Source: Pseudomonas muyukensis
Lineage (GTDB): Bacteria; Pseudomonadota; Gammaproteobacteria; Pseudomonadales; Pseudomonadaceae
Direction: 5' to 3'
Length of the DNA stretch: 64,000 nucleotides
Assembly (NCBI RefSeq): GCF_019139535.1
Contig: NZ_CP077073.1
Span: 4,678,501 to 4,742,500, forward strand
The notes beneath the pieces were generated by a model that worked only from the letters and a program-made list of their open reading frames with translations, searched no databases and was not told the origin of the DNA. This document shows positions 43,117 to 52,648 of the stretch, piece after piece; position 1 is the first letter of the stretch, and every line of letters begins with the position of its first letter. Position numbers and translations under genes: made by a program.

Positions 43117-44028
43117 ATGAATTCAGTTGATATCGAAAGAATCGACCTCAACTTGTTGCGGGTATTCGTCGCCCTGATCGAAGAAGGCGGCGCCAGCCGC
43201 GCGGCGATTCGCCTCGGCGTCACCCAGCCCGCCGTCAGTGCGGCTCTGGGGCGATTGCGCGAGTTGTACGCCGACCCCCTGTTCGAGCGCACCGGCAGAG
43301 GCTTGCGGCCCACCATGCGCGCCAACGAACTGGCTCCGCTGATCAGCGAGGCGCTCAACCGCTGTCGCCAGGCCCTGGCGTTGTCGGCAGGGGGCAAGGA
43401 GGTCAATGGCCGCACGTTGACCATCGGCCTGTCGGACGACAGCGAGATCGCCCTGGGGCAACAGCTGCTGCAACGTGTCGAGCGACAGCTGCCGGGCTTG
43501 CGGATCATTTTCCGGCAGACCCACAGCGGCCTGGTCCAGGACATGCTCATGCGCCATCAGATCGACATTGCTGTCAGCGCCGGCGGCCTGTCCTCCCCGC
43601 TGATCGCCCGCCAGCGCCTGGGCAAGGGCAACTACCTGGGCATTGCCGACGCCAACAACCCCGTGCCGACCAGCGCGCAGGACTATGCCCAGCGCCCGCA
43701 CTTGCTGGTATCGTCCGCCGGCTACGTCGGCATTGTCGACGAAGGGCTCAATGCCGCAGGCTACAAGCGTCGTATCAGGGCCTCCACCTCACACTTCGCG
43801 GCAGTCCCGTTCCTGCTCGTCGACACCGATTTGATCACCACGGTCCCCACCCATGCCGCACTGGCGTTGGAACGGATCAGCCGCATCCGGAGCTTTGCCT
43901 GCCCCGTGCCCATGCCGTCCTACGAGCTGGAGATCGGCATGCGCGTGGGCAGCAAGCACGACACGGCGCTGCTGCAGGTCAGGGAGCTGATCATCGAACT
44001 GGTGGCGGGATCGTTTCGCCTCGGCTGA
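43117..44028 (+). CDS. LysR-family regulator divergent from the wall operon
   Basis: A 303-residue LysR protein. The helix-turn-helix lies at about 8-65 (IDLNLLRVFVALIEEGGASRAAIRLGVTQPAVSAALGRLRELY). The following DPLFERTGRGLRPTMRANEL is the NodD/LinR-type linker. The effector domain includes RQTHSGLVQDMLMRHQIDIAVSAGG and PFLLVDTDLITTVPTHAAL, the latter a frequent NodD-type motif. AAGGA precedes the ATG. It probably controls the carboxypeptidase operon transcribed the other way from the same 142-base gap. AmpR, a LysR regulator, controls beta-lactamase by wall fragments, so a wall-derived signal is possible; it is not shown. Confidence 0.88.
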   Translation: MNSVDIERIDLNLLRVFVALIEEGGASRAAIRLGVTQPAVSAALGRLRELYADPLFERTGRGLRPTMRANELAPLISEALNRCRQALALSAGGKEVNGRTLTIGLSDDSEIALGQQLLQRVERQLPGLRIIFRQTHSGLVQDMLMRHQIDIAVSAGGLSSPLIARQRLGKGNYLGIADANNPVPTSAQDYAQRPHLLVSSAGYVGIVDEGLNAAGYKRRIRASTSHFAAVPFLLVDTDLITTVPTHAALALERISRIRSFACPVPMPSYELEIGMRVGSKHDTALLQVRELIIELVAGSFRLG

Positions 44029-44151
44029 TCGTTCCCGCCGCGCAGGCTACGCTGGAAGTAAAGCCATCCGGCAGGCCTCGCCCAACCGCGCAGGAACCTG
44101 CCGGGCTGGCTGCGCGTCTATCGCCAGGTCAGTCCTCGCAAGGATTCGCCC

Positions 44152-45012
44152 ATGCCATCACGCCTGACCCACGCCCTGCTGCTGATCCTCGGCATCACCC
44201 TGGCCCTGGCCGCCTGCAGCCGCATCGACCTGGCCTACCGCAACCTCGACCGCCTGGTACCCTGGTCGCTGGGCGACTACCTGGACATGAACCGCGAGCA
44301 GAAGCGCCTGCTCGACGAACAGCTCAAGGCGCACCTGGCCTGGCACTGCAAGACCCAGTTGCCGGGCTACCTCGACTGGCTCGACCGGGTGCGGCTGATG
44401 GTGGCCAGCGACTCGGTCACCGACGATGCCCTGCGCCAGCGCACGACCGAGGCACGCCAGGCCATCGGTCGGGTCGCCGAGCAGATCACCCCGTCTGCCA
44501 CCGAGCTGCTGCGCGGCATGAGCGACGAGCAGGTGAGCGAGATGCGCCGGGCGTTCCGCGAGGACATCGAGCAACGGCAAAAGGCCTATGTCGACACGCC
44601 CCTGCCCGAGCAGGTCGAGAATCGCGCCAAGCGCATGCAGAAACGCCTCGAGCCGTGGCTGGGCGAGCTGAATGCCGAACAGCGCCTGCGGGTGATGAGC
44701 TGGTCACAGGCGCTGGGCGACCAGAACCGCCAATGGATCGCCAACAGGGCCCATTGGCAGCAGCAACTGGTGCTGGTGATGGACCAGCGCGCCACGCCCA
44801 GCTTCGAGCCCCGGCTGGCGCAGTTGCTGCAACGCAAGGAAAGCCTGTGGACGCCCGAATATCGCCTGGCGTTCCAGAACACCGAGCGCCAGGCGCGCAG
44901 CCTGCTGGTGGATCTGCTCAAGCAGAGCAGCCCGGCGCAGCGGCAGTTCCTGCAACAGCGGCTGGGCAAGGTGCGGGCGGACTTCAGCGAGCTCAAGTGC
45001 CTGAAGGGGTGA
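44152..45012 (+). CDS. DUF6279-family lipoprotein
   Basis: A 286-residue protein with a lipoprotein signal, LLLILGITLALAACS (lipobox LAAC). The mature protein is almost wholly helical and charged: RIDLAYRNLDRLVPWSLGDYLDMNREQKRLLDEQL, then several long helices with many Arg, Gln and Glu. 'CSR.DLAYRNLD.L.PW....Y..L...Q' is the DUF6279 signature. It is outer- or inner-membrane anchored in the periplasm; function unknown. AAGGA precedes the ATG. It stands alone between the LysR gene and aceK. A single REP-like unit lies between its stop and the aceK stop. Confidence 0.85.
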   Translation: MPSRLTHALLLILGITLALAACSRIDLAYRNLDRLVPWSLGDYLDMNREQKRLLDEQLKAHLAWHCKTQLPGYLDWLDRVRLMVASDSVTDDALRQRTTEARQAIGRVAEQITPSATELLRGMSDEQVSEMRRAFREDIEQRQKAYVDTPLPEQVENRAKRMQKRLEPWLGELNAEQRLRVMSWSQALGDQNRQWIANRAHWQQQLVLVMDQRATPSFEPRLAQLLQRKESLWTPEYRLAFQNTERQARSLLVDLLKQSSPAQRQFLQQRLGKVRADFSELKCLKG

Positions 45013-45119
45013 GTGGCGACTATCGGCCTTGCCTTGCGCTGGATGGCGCCGGCTGCGCCGGTATCGCGGGGCAAGCCCGCCCCCACGCGCCCTCGCTCAC
45101 CGGGGCCAGCTGCGCCTGA

Positions 45120-46835
45120 TCAACGGCCTTTGCGCCGATACGGGAACACATCGATCACCTTCCCCGCGCGAATCGCCTCCTGCAGCCCCTTCCAGTAATC
45201 GGCATCGTACAGCTCGCCATGCAGCCGGCTGAATAGCCGGCGCTGGCCGCTGTCGGCGAACAGGAACGGCGGGAACTCCTCGGGGAACACGTCATGTGGG
45301 CCGATCGAATACCACGGCTCGCCGGACATCTCGTCCTCCGGATAGCGCGGCGGCGGGATATGCCGGAAATTGACCTCGGTGAGGAAGCTGATCTCGTCAT
45401 AGTCGTAGAACACCACGCGGCCATGGCGGGTGACACCGAAGTTCTTCAACAGCATGTCGCCGGGGAAGATATTCGCCGCCGCCAATTGCTTGATCGCCAG
45501 CCCATAGTCTTCCAACGCTTCCAGCACCTGGGCCTCGCTGGCCTGCTCCAGGTACAGGTTGAGCGGGGTCATGCGCCGTTCGGTCCAGCAGTGGCGGATC
45601 AGCACGCTGTCGCCTTCAAGGGCCACAGTGGACGGCGCGACCTCCAGCAATTCGGCCAGGCAATCGGGGTCGAACTTGCCGCGCGGAAAGCGAAAGTCGG
45701 CGAACTCCTGGGTATCGGCCATGCGCCCGACACGGTCGACGCTTTTCACCAGGCGGTACTTCTCGATCACCGTGGCGCGGTCGACGGTCTTCGACGGCGA
45801 GAACCGGTCCTTGATGATCTTGAACACCGTGTTGAAGCCCGGCAGGGTGAATACGCTCATGACCATGCCGCGCACGCCCGGGGCCATGACGAAGCGGTCG
45901 TCGCTGCTGGCCAGGTGGTTGATCAGCGCCCGGTAGAACTCCGACTTGCCATGCTTGTAGAAACCGATGGAGGTATACAGCTCGGCAATGTGCTTGCCCG
46001 GCAGCATGCGCTTGAGAAAGTTGACGAACTCGGCCGGTACTGGCACATCGACCATGAAGTAGGAACGAGTGAAGGAGAAGATGATCGACACCTGCGCTTC
46101 GTCGGTGATCAAGGTATCGGCCTCGATGCCGTGGCCTTCACGGTGCAGTAGCGGGATCACCAGCGGCCATTGCTCGTCGGGGGTGTACAGGCGGCCGACC
46201 AGGTAGGCGCCCTTGTTGCGGTACAGCACCGACGTGAACAGCTCTACCCTCAGCGCCGGGTCCTTGCAGACCCAGTCGGGCAGACAGTCGCGCAGTTGCT
46301 CCTCGAGCCGCGCCAGGTCGCCCTGCAGGTCCGCGTAGGCCACGCTGAACGCATAATCGGCGAAGATCGCCCGCAACAGCCCCTGCAGCCCGCCACCGAG
46401 GGCGTAGGTGCGGGTCTGCGCCGCGCGCTCGTGGCCGCGCATGGAGGGGCGGGTGGTGTGGATGAACATGCAGCCATCGCTGATCAGGTCGTGGCTGAAC
46501 AGGCTGCAGAACAGCGAGTTGTACCAGGTTTCCGACAGTTCATCGTCCAGGCGCGGGTCGATCAGGCGAATGTAGGCGCTCTTGACCAGCGGCCATTGCT
46601 CGACATCCAGCAGCACCTGCGCCTCGAAGTGCTGGCGCAGCCGGTCGCGCGCCTCGGCGACCTGCTCCTCGTAGAGGTTGATGCGCGCCGCCGCCGCCTG
46701 CTGGATGTCCTGCCAGCGCGCCTGTTCGAAACGTTCGCGGGCGCCCAGGGTGATACGGCGAAAATGCTCGCGGTAATCGTCGAAGCCATCGAGGATCATC
46801 CGGGCGATATCCGTGGCGGGCCAGGGTGGGGTCAT
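45120..46835 (-). CDS. aceK: Isocitrate dehydrogenase kinase/phosphatase
   Basis: A 571-residue AceK, close to E. coli's 578. Regulatory N-terminal half begins [28 protein letters not shown]; the kinase-like half contains the ATP-binding loop [28 protein letters not shown] and the catalytic block [37 protein letters not shown], where DYDE supplies metal ligands. It switches isocitrate dehydrogenase off on acetate or fatty acids by phosphorylation and on again by phosphatase action. It is not in an aceBA operon here, as usual in Pseudomonas. The ATG at 46835 is chosen over 46853 by fit to the family start and AGAGG upstream. Confidence 0.96.
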   Translation of the reverse strand: MTPPWPATDIARMILDGFDDYREHFRRITLGARERFEQARWQDIQQAAAARINLYEEQVAEARDRLRQHFEAQVLLDVEQWPLVKSAYIRLIDPRLDDELSETWYNSLFCSLFSHDLISDGCMFIHTTRPSMRGHERAAQTRTYALGGGLQGLLRAIFADYAFSVAYADLQGDLARLEEQLRDCLPDWVCKDPALRVELFTSVLYRNKGAYLVGRLYTPDEQWPLVIPLLHREGHGIEADTLITDEAQVSIIFSFTRSYFMVDVPVPAEFVNFLKRMLPGKHIAELYTSIGFYKHGKSEFYRALINHLASSDDRFVMAPGVRGMVMSVFTLPGFNTVFKIIKDRFSPSKTVDRATVIEKYRLVKSVDRVGRMADTQEFADFRFPRGKFDPDCLAELLEVAPSTVALEGDSVLIRHCWTERRMTPLNLYLEQASEAQVLEALEDYGLAIKQLAAANIFPGDMLLKNFGVTRHGRVVFYDYDEISFLTEVNFRHIPPPRYPEDEMSGEPWYSIGPHDVFPEEFPPFLFADSGQRRLFSRLHGELYDADYWKGLQEAIRAGKVIDVFPYRRKGR

Positions 46836-46996
46836 GCGCGTGCCTCTGTGCATTGGTCACCGCAACAGCTTAGCCGGCCCAGGAACAATCGTTCGTGGGT
46901 AATCTTGCGCACAGCCCGTCACACAGCAAGAAAGCACAAGAATCGCCCGGTTCCCTGACGTACACTCGCGCCCCAGCCCCCCGCCGGAGACCACCC

Positions 46997-47872
46997 GTGA
47001 GCCCCATCGCCCTCGCCCGCCTGCTGACCCTTGCCGCTGTCTGGGGCGCCAGCTTCCTGTTCATGCGCATCATCGCCCCCGAGCTGGGCACGGTGCCGAC
47101 CGCGTTCTTTCGCGTGTCGATCGCCTGCCTGGGGCTGATCGCCATCCTTGCCGCCGCCCGCGTGCGCTGGGACTTCGACGGCAAGCTGGGGGCCTGCCTG
47201 GTGCTGGGCATGATCAACTCGGGGATCCCAGCCACCTTCTACTCGGTGGCGGCGCAGGTGCTGCCGGCCGGCTACTCGGCGATCTTCAACGCCACCACGC
47301 CGCTGATGGGGGTCTTGATCGGTGCCTTGTGCTTCCGCGAGGCGATGACCCTGCCCAAGCTCTGCGGGATCTTCCTCGGGCTGTTCGGCGTCGGCATCCT
47401 CAGCGGCGCCGGGCCGGTGGCGCTGGACATGGCCCTGGTGCAAGGCGCCCTGGCATGCCTGGCGGCCACCACCTGCTATGGCTTCGCCGGTTTCCTGGCG
47501 CGGCGCTGGGTCGCTACCCTGGACAGCCGCCTGTCGGCGCTGGGCAGCATGCTGGGGGCCACGCTGCTGCTCAGCCCATTGTTCGCCTGGAGCGCCTTGA
47601 GCCAACCGCCGGCCAGCTGGGGTGGCTGGCAGGTATGGCTGTCGCTGCTCGGGCTCGGGCTGCTGTGCACGGCATTCGCCTACATCCTGTACTTCCGCCT
47701 GCTCAACGAGATCGGGCCGGTCAAGGCCAGCACCGTGACCTTCCTGATTCCGGTGTTTGGCGTGCTGTGGGGGGCGTGGCTGCTGGATGAGCCACTGTCG
47801 ATGGCCCACCTGTATGGCGGGGTGTTGATCGGCGCGGCGCTATGGCTGGTGCTACGCCCGGCACGGTCGTGA
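46997..47872 (+). CDS. EamA/DMT-family transporter
   Basis: A 291-residue ten-helix transporter. From the GTG at 46997 it opens VSPIALARLLTLAAVWGASFLFMRIIAPELGTVPTA, the usual EamA first helix pair, and ends EIGPVKASTVTFLIPVFGVLWGAWLLDEPLSMAHLYGGVLIGAALWLV, the second EamA repeat with its conserved E-P. GGAGA sits seven bases before GTG. An ATG at 46895 is in frame, but the added 34 residues are polar and unlike the family. Probably exports a metabolite. Convergent with another EamA gene; a short perfect hairpin lies between. Confidence 0.87.
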   Translation: MSPIALARLLTLAAVWGASFLFMRIIAPELGTVPTAFFRVSIACLGLIAILAAARVRWDFDGKLGACLVLGMINSGIPATFYSVAAQVLPAGYSAIFNATTPLMGVLIGALCFREAMTLPKLCGIFLGLFGVGILSGAGPVALDMALVQGALACLAATTCYGFAGFLARRWVATLDSRLSALGSMLGATLLLSPLFAWSALSQPPASWGGWQVWLSLLGLGLLCTAFAYILYFRLLNEIGPVKASTVTFLIPVFGVLWGAWLLDEPLSMAHLYGGVLIGAALWLVLRPARS

Positions 47873-47874
47873 CG

Positions 47875-47899
47875 TGGGCGCGGGCTTGCCCCGCGCCCA
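47875..47899. terminator. Hairpin between two convergent EamA genes
   Basis: TGGGCGCGGG (47875-47884), loop CTTGC, CCCGCGCCCA (47890-47899). It occupies most of the 37-base gap between the stop codons, and so may end transcripts on both strands; it lacks a T-run and its CGGGCTTGCCCCG core is also the REP-type core seen elsewhere. Confidence 0.5.
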
Positions 47900-47909
47900 C
47901 CGATTCATC

Positions 47910-48791
47910 TCAAGCCTCAGCCGTGCGCAACGCCGGCTTGCGGAACACGAACAGCAACCCGACCACGATCAACCCCATCCCCAGCAGGCTGAGCGGTGCC
48001 AGGCGGTTGCCGAAGATGATGAAATCCATCACCGCGGTCACCGCCGGCACCAGGTAGAACAGGCTGGTGACATTGACCAGGTTGCCCCGGGCGATCAACC
48101 GGTACAGCAGCAACGTGGCCAGCAGCGAGACCACCAGCCCCATCCACAGCAGGGCGCCGACAAAGCTGGCGTTCCACTGGACATGCAGCGGCTGGAACGG
48201 CGCGAACAGCGCGCACAGGGCAAAACCTGCGATGTACTGCAGCGGCAAGGTGCCCATGGGGTTGTCGGTGATGCGCTTTTGCAGGATCGAACCGCAGGTC
48301 ATGCTGGCCAGCGCCAGCAGGGCGAACAGCATCCCGGCCAGGGACAACCCGCCCAGGTTGATGCCCTGATAGACCACCATCACCAGGCCGCCCAACCCAA
48401 GCCCCAGGCCGAACAGCCGGCTCCACGAGCGTTGGCGCTCCATCAGCGCCACGGTGAGGATGGGTTGCACGCCCATGACCGTGGCCATGACCCCTGGCGT
48501 GACATGGGTGCTGAGCGCCAGCAGGTAGAAGATCTGGTAGGCGCCGAGCAGCACGCACCCGGTCCCCAGGGCGCGCAGGATGCCGGCGCGGCTGCGCGGC
48601 CAGCGCAGCCCCAGCAAGGGGCCGATCAACAGCAGGCCGGCCAGGGCCAGGGCCGAGCGCAGCAGCAGGAAGGCGAAGGGGCTGGCCTGGGCCAGGCCGA
48701 GCTTGGAGACGATCGCCCCGCTGCTCCACAGCAGGACGAACAGGCTGGTGGTGGCCGCCGAGGCCACGGATGCTTTGGAAAAGACTGACAT
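47910..48791 (-). CDS. EamA/DMT-family transporter
   Basis: A 293-residue ten-helix transporter opening with SLFVLLWSSGAIVSKLGLAQASPFAFLLLRSALAL, a typical first EamA repeat ('W.sg.i..k.......p....r'), and ending with TAVMDFIIFGNRLAPLSLLGMGLIVVGLLFVF from the second. It has its own start with AGGTGG spaced properly. It is unlike its convergent neighbour in detail (the pair is not a recent duplication). Substrate unknown. An upstream regulatory gap of 383 bases lies between it and lpxO. Confidence 0.87.
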   Translation of the reverse strand: MSVFSKASVASAATTSLFVLLWSSGAIVSKLGLAQASPFAFLLLRSALALAGLLLIGPLLGLRWPRSRAGILRALGTGCVLLGAYQIFYLLALSTHVTPGVMATVMGVQPILTVALMERQRSWSRLFGLGLGLGGLVMVVYQGINLGGLSLAGMLFALLALASMTCGSILQKRITDNPMGTLPLQYIAGFALCALFAPFQPLHVQWNASFVGALLWMGLVVSLLATLLLYRLIARGNLVNVTSLFYLVPAVTAVMDFIIFGNRLAPLSLLGMGLIVVGLLFVFRKPALRTAEA

Positions 48792-49120
48792 GTGTTGCCA
48801 CCTGTATGGGCAAGTAAAGCCGTACGGGCGGATCTATCGCCTGATGCAGGGATAGCCGACCGTGTTCAGTGAGTTGCGCGTGCGGTGGGGAGGCGGCCAG
48901 CGGCCGATCAGCCCAGCACCACGACTGCGCGAGGAGGCGGAGCTACGCCGCCTACCACGCCACTGACAGGTGGTGGATAGTGACTGATCATGGCCGGCTG
49001 CTGGCTGCCACGCACGACAACGCCCGCGACAGGCGCGAGAACGTCAGCAGTGGTGGAGGGGATGCCAGGCATGAACAGGTCTTCTGGAAGGAAAGTGCTT
49101 GGGAATATAGCGGGGGAATC

Positions 49121-49170
49121 CTCGTGGGGCAAGCCCACTCCCACCGGGGAGCGGGTTTGCCCCACGAGGA
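49121..49170. repeat. REP-like hairpin in the 48792-49174 gap
   Basis: CCTCGTGGGGCAA (49121-49133) pairs with TTGCCCCACGAGG (49158-49170), with further pairing GGGCTTG-type bases inside. It stops four bases short of the lpxO stop codon. The remaining part of the gap, 48792-49120, has a GC-rich stretch but no gene or RNA that I can support. Confidence 0.65.
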
Positions 49171-49174
49171 CGAC

Positions 49175-50110
49175 TCAGAACAACCAGCGATACAGGGCGT
49201 AGGCCACCACCACCGCCAGCACTGGCCGCAGGATGCGGTAGGCCTTGGGGTTGGCGCGCTTGAACCGCTTGACCCGGGTACTGATGACATTGCTGAAGCG
49301 CTTGCTCCAGGCATAGGCTTGGTTGATCCCGCCGACGCGCTCGTCATCGGTGTTCTGCGGCGCGGTGGCACGGCCGAGGAAGGCGCTGACCTTACGGTTG
49401 ATGCGGGTCATCAGCGGGCTGTTGAGCGGGCGTTCGACGTCGCAGAACAGGATCACCCGGGTAACCTCGGTTTCGTTCTTGACCCAGTGCACGAAGGTCT
49501 CGTCGAACATCACGTCCTCGCCGTCACGCCAGGCGTACGGCTGGCCGTCGACGTAGATGCGGCAGTTGTCCGAGTTCGGCGTCGACAGCCCCAGGTGGTA
49601 GCGCAGGGAGCCGGCGAACGGGTCGCGGTGCGGGTTGAGATGGCTGCCGCCGGGCAGCAAGGCGAACATCGCGCCCTTGACGTTGGGGATGGCGCTGACC
49701 AGCTCGACGGTCTTGGGGCAGAGCATCTCGGCCGACGGCAGCGGCTTGTCGTACCACTTCAGGTAGAAGCGCTTCCAGCCCTTCTTGAAGAACGAGCCGA
49801 AGCCGGCGTCGTTGTCTTTTTCCGCCGCGCGGATGTAGCCCTCGTCGAACAGGCGCATGGCCTCTTCGCGAATCACTTGCCAGTTGTCCTTGAGCACATC
49901 CAGTTCAGGGAAGCGCTGGCGATCCAGGTAGGGCTTGGAGGGCACGCCGGAGAACAGGTACATCAGGCTGTTGTAGGGGGCGAACAGCGCCGAATGGTTG
50001 ACGAACTGGCGCAGTACCGGCAGGCGTGCCTTGCCGCGCAGGTGCACGAACAGCACGCTGCCGAAGAACACCAGCAGGACACCCGCCTTGGCGACGAAGG
50101 AAAAGGTCAT
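49175..50110 (-). CDS. lpxO: Lipid A 2-hydroxylase (LpxO-like aspartyl/asparaginyl beta-hydroxylase family)
   Basis: A 311-residue protein. An N-terminal membrane helix (FVAKAGVLLVFFGSVLFVHL) and a C-terminal helix (LAVVVAYALYRWLF) bracket the soluble dioxygenase domain. Iron ligands are His161, Asp163 (NPHRDPF) and His208 (FDETFVHWVKN); RVILFCDVERPL holds the 2-oxoglutarate arginine. LpxO adds a 2-hydroxyl to lipid A acyl chains at the inner membrane, altering outer-membrane permeability and peptide resistance. AAGGAG precedes the ATG. It is followed by a REP-type hairpin. It stands alone. Confidence 0.9.
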   Translation of the reverse strand: MTFSFVAKAGVLLVFFGSVLFVHLRGKARLPVLRQFVNHSALFAPYNSLMYLFSGVPSKPYLDRQRFPELDVLKDNWQVIREEAMRLFDEGYIRAAEKDNDAGFGSFFKKGWKRFYLKWYDKPLPSAEMLCPKTVELVSAIPNVKGAMFALLPGGSHLNPHRDPFAGSLRYHLGLSTPNSDNCRIYVDGQPYAWRDGEDVMFDETFVHWVKNETEVTRVILFCDVERPLNSPLMTRINRKVSAFLGRATAPQNTDDERVGGINQAYAWSKRFSNVISTRVKRFKRANPKAYRILRPVLAVVVAYALYRWLF

Positions 50111-50190
50111 GCAACACTCCTTGGAGGGGAAATCAGGCCATCCCCAGATAGCCGGACATCATAAACCCATCAGGAGCAGCTGCAAGCCAG

Positions 50191-50261
50191 AAGCTGCAAC
50201 CGGCAAGCTCAAGCTGATCCGCGTCAATACGGCCGCGCCTTCAACTTGCCGCTTGCAGCTT
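50191..50261. repeat. 17-base inverted repeat beyond cysK
   Basis: AAGCTGCAACCGGCAAG (50191-50207) and CTTGCCGCTTGCAGCTT (50245-50261) pair with one mismatch across 37 bases. It starts five bases after the cysK stop codon on the cysK strand and probably ends that transcript; 'GCTTGCAGCTTG' repeats are frequent in Pseudomonas gene ends. The 50111-50266 gap holds nothing else. Confidence 0.65.
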
Positions 50262-50266
50262 GTCGC

Positions 50267-51241
50267 TTACTGCTGATTCTCCTGCTCGCTGAACATATCG
50301 CTGAACAGCATGCTCGACAGGTAGCGCTCGCCCGAGTCCGGCAGGATCACCACGATGGTCTTGCCCTGCATCTCCGGCTTCTCGGCCAGGCGCACCGCCG
50401 CCGCCATCGCCGCGCCGCAGGAAATACCACAGAGGATGCCCTCCTCCTGCATCAGGCGGATGGCCATGGCCTTGGACTCTTCATCGGTCACCGTCTCGAC
50501 CTGGTCGACCATGGCCAGATCGAGGTTCTTCGGCACGAAACCAGCACCGATGCCCTGGATCTTGTGCGGGCTGGGCTTGAGCTCCTCGCCGGCCAGGGTC
50601 TGGCTGATCAGCGGCGAGCTGACCGGCTCGACCGCCACCGACAGGATCGACTTGCCCTGGGTGTGCTTGATGTAGCGCGACACACCGGTGATGGTGCCGC
50701 CGGTACCGACGCCGGCCACCAGCACATCCACCGCGCCGTCGGTGTCGTTCCAGATCTCCGGGCCGGTGGTCTTCTCGTGGATGGCCGGGTTGGCCGGGTT
50801 GTCGAACTGGCCCGGCAGGAAGTACTGCGCAGGATTGGAGGCGACGATTTCGTTGGCCTTCTCGATCGCGCCCTTCATGCCCTTGGCCGGTTCCGTGAGC
50901 ACCAGCTCCGCGCCCAGGGCCTTGAGCACCTTGCGTCGCTCCAGGCTCATGGACGCCGGCATGGTCAGGATCAGCTTGTAGCCGCGGGCGGCGGCGACGA
51001 AGGCCAGGCCAATGCCGGTGTTGCCCGAGGTCGGTTCGACGATGGTCATGCCCGGCTTGAGCTTGCCGCTGCCTTCGGCGTCCCAGACCATGTTCGCGCC
51101 AATCCGGCATTTCACCGAGTAACCCGGGTTGCGCCCCTCGATCTTGGCCAGGATGGTCACCCCACGCGGGGCAATGCGGTTGATCTGCACCAGCGGCGTG
51201 TTGCCGATGGAATGGGCGTTGTCTGCGTAGATACGGCTCAT
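50267..51241 (-). CDS. cysK: Cysteine synthase A
   Basis: A 324-residue fold-type-II PLP enzyme opening [26 protein letters not shown] lysine is Lys44 in [17 protein letters not shown] (71-76) is the substrate loop and [16 protein letters not shown] the phosphate-binding loop. It forms cysteine from O-acetylserine and sulfide. The usual C-terminal extension, ending SGERYLSS, is present; the protein is a little longer than E. coli's. The ATG at 51241 is chosen because it begins the conserved family start. It is monocistronic and divergent from the DUF748 gene, with 133 bases between. Confidence 0.94.
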   Translation of the reverse strand: MSRIYADNAHSIGNTPLVQINRIAPRGVTILAKIEGRNPGYSVKCRIGANMVWDAEGSGKLKPGMTIVEPTSGNTGIGLAFVAAARGYKLILTMPASMSLERRKVLKALGAELVLTEPAKGMKGAIEKANEIVASNPAQYFLPGQFDNPANPAIHEKTTGPEIWNDTDGAVDVLVAGVGTGGTITGVSRYIKHTQGKSILSVAVEPVSSPLISQTLAGEELKPSPHKIQGIGAGFVPKNLDLAMVDQVETVTDEESKAMAIRLMQEEGILCGISCGAAMAAAVRLAEKPEMQGKTIVVILPDSGERYLSSMLFSDMFSEQENQQ

Positions 51242-51374
51242 GGCAGGGGTCCTTGAACATGAAGGTGCAGGGAAAACCATGAGGGTAAGCCCGTAGCAGA
51301 GGGGCGTAAAGCCCGTTCGAACTCGGCCGGGCGTGCGGCGGTCAACCGCACAAGCCCCCCTGCGGAGAAACCCG

Positions 51375-52457
51375 ATGAAAGCGCGTTATCGCTGGCCGCT
51401 GGGCGGCCTGGCCGGCCTGCTGGTGCTGCTGGTGCTGCTGGTGGCCCTGCACCTGGCCCTGCCCTACCTGGTCCGTGACTACCTCAACGACAAGCTGGCC
51501 GACATGGGCGACTACCGCGGCCAGGTCCGCGACGTGGACCTGGCCTGGTGGCGCGGCGCCTACCAGATCAACGGCCTGAAAATCGTCAAGGTCAACGCCA
51601 AGGTGCCGGTGCCGCTGCTCGACGCGCCGCTGATCGACCTGTCGGTGAGCTGGCATGCGCTGTGGTACGACCGCGCGGTGGTCGCCGCAGTGACCTTCGT
51701 GCGTCCACAACTGAACTTCGTCGACGGCGGCAACAAGCAGAACTCGCAGACCGGCCAGGGCACCGACTGGCGCCAGCAACTGGAGAAGCTGCTGCCCATT
51801 ACCCTCAACGACGTGCGCATCGAGCAAGGCACCCTGACCTTTCGTAATTTCAACTCCAAGCCACCGGTCGACCTCAAGGCCACGCACCTGGAAGCCAGCA
51901 TCCGCAACCTGACCAACGTGCGCGACGAACAGGGCCGGCGCGATGCCCGCTTCGACGGCACCGCGTTGCTGCTGGGCAACGCCAAGGTAGAGAGCCGCGC
52001 CACCTTCGACCCCTTCAGTGACTTCGACGACTTCGAATTCCGTCTGCGCGCCACCGGCATCGAGCTGCGTCGGCTCAACGATTTCGCCAGCGCCTACGGC
52101 AAGTTCGACTTCAATGCCGGGCATGGCGACCTGGTGATAGAGGCCGAGGCCGAGAACGGCCGGCTCAAGGGCTATATCAAGCCACTGCTGCGCGATGTCG
52201 ACGTGTTCAATTGGCAACAGGATGTGCAAGACCAGGACAAGGGCTTCTTGCGCTCGATCTGGGAGGCCGTGGTGGGCGCCAGCGAAACCGTCCTGAAAAA
52301 CCAGCCAAAGAACCAGTTCGCCACCCGCGTGGCGCTCAGCGGCAGCGTGCACCAGCAAGACATCAGCGCGTTTTCGGCGTTCCTGCAAATCCTGCGCAAT
52401 GGCTTCATCCAGGCCTTCAACGCACGCTACGAACAGCCACCGCCCAATGCCGACTGA
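51375..52457 (+). CDS. DUF748-family (AsmA-like) membrane-anchored protein
   Basis: A 360-residue protein with an N-terminal membrane helix ([26 protein letters not shown]) and a large beta-rich periplasmic region: [25 protein letters not shown], then [30 protein letters not shown], and [24 protein letters not shown]. These are DUF748/AsmA-like repeats, now linked to lipid transport between membranes, although this protein is shorter than the well-studied ones. TGCGGAGAA sits before the ATG. Downstream, after 190 bases with a REP unit, comes the MoxR gene; there is no sign of one operon. Confidence 0.82.
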   Translation: MKARYRWPLGGLAGLLVLLVLLVALHLALPYLVRDYLNDKLADMGDYRGQVRDVDLAWWRGAYQINGLKIVKVNAKVPVPLLDAPLIDLSVSWHALWYDRAVVAAVTFVRPQLNFVDGGNKQNSQTGQGTDWRQQLEKLLPITLNDVRIEQGTLTFRNFNSKPPVDLKATHLEASIRNLTNVRDEQGRRDARFDGTALLLGNAKVESRATFDPFSDFDDFEFRLRATGIELRRLNDFASAYGKFDFNAGHGDLVIEAEAENGRLKGYIKPLLRDVDVFNWQQDVQDQDKGFLRSIWEAVVGASETVLKNQPKNQFATRVALSGSVHQQDISAFSAFLQILRNGFIQAFNARYEQPPPNAD

Positions 52458-52560
52458 GCCCTGGGTGACGGACCATTCAGGGACTGAATACCCGGTCTGC
52501 GTTTTCACGCGTCGGTCGTGGCGTTATAGTCGCTGGCACATCAATAAACAGGTATTGCCT

Positions 52561-52600
52561 GGGCCGGCCCTATCGCCGGCAAGCCGGCTCCTACAGGGAG
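52561..52600. repeat. REP-like unit of family B
   Basis: GGGCCGGCCCTATCGCCGGCAAGCCGGCTCCTACAGGGAG carries the GCCGGCAAGCCGGC hairpin core found also at 20885 and 59540, here as a single unit and not a pair. It separates the DUF748 gene from the MoxR gene. Confidence 0.6.
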
Positions 52601-52648
52601 CGGGTCTGCCCGCAATGACGCCAGCCAGCTACCCCAGAGGATCGGTTC

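Noticed and set aside
41742..43550. 591-residue version of the D,D-carboxypeptidase
   Set aside because: The extra N-terminal part runs through the divergent promoter and into the LysR coding region on the other strand; the ATG at 42974 gives a normal signal peptide and family length.
48869..50164. 431-codon plus-strand frame covering lpxO
   Set aside because: Antisense to lpxO, which has the full iron-binding set (His161, Asp163, His208) and a good start; the first part lies in repeat-containing intergenic DNA.
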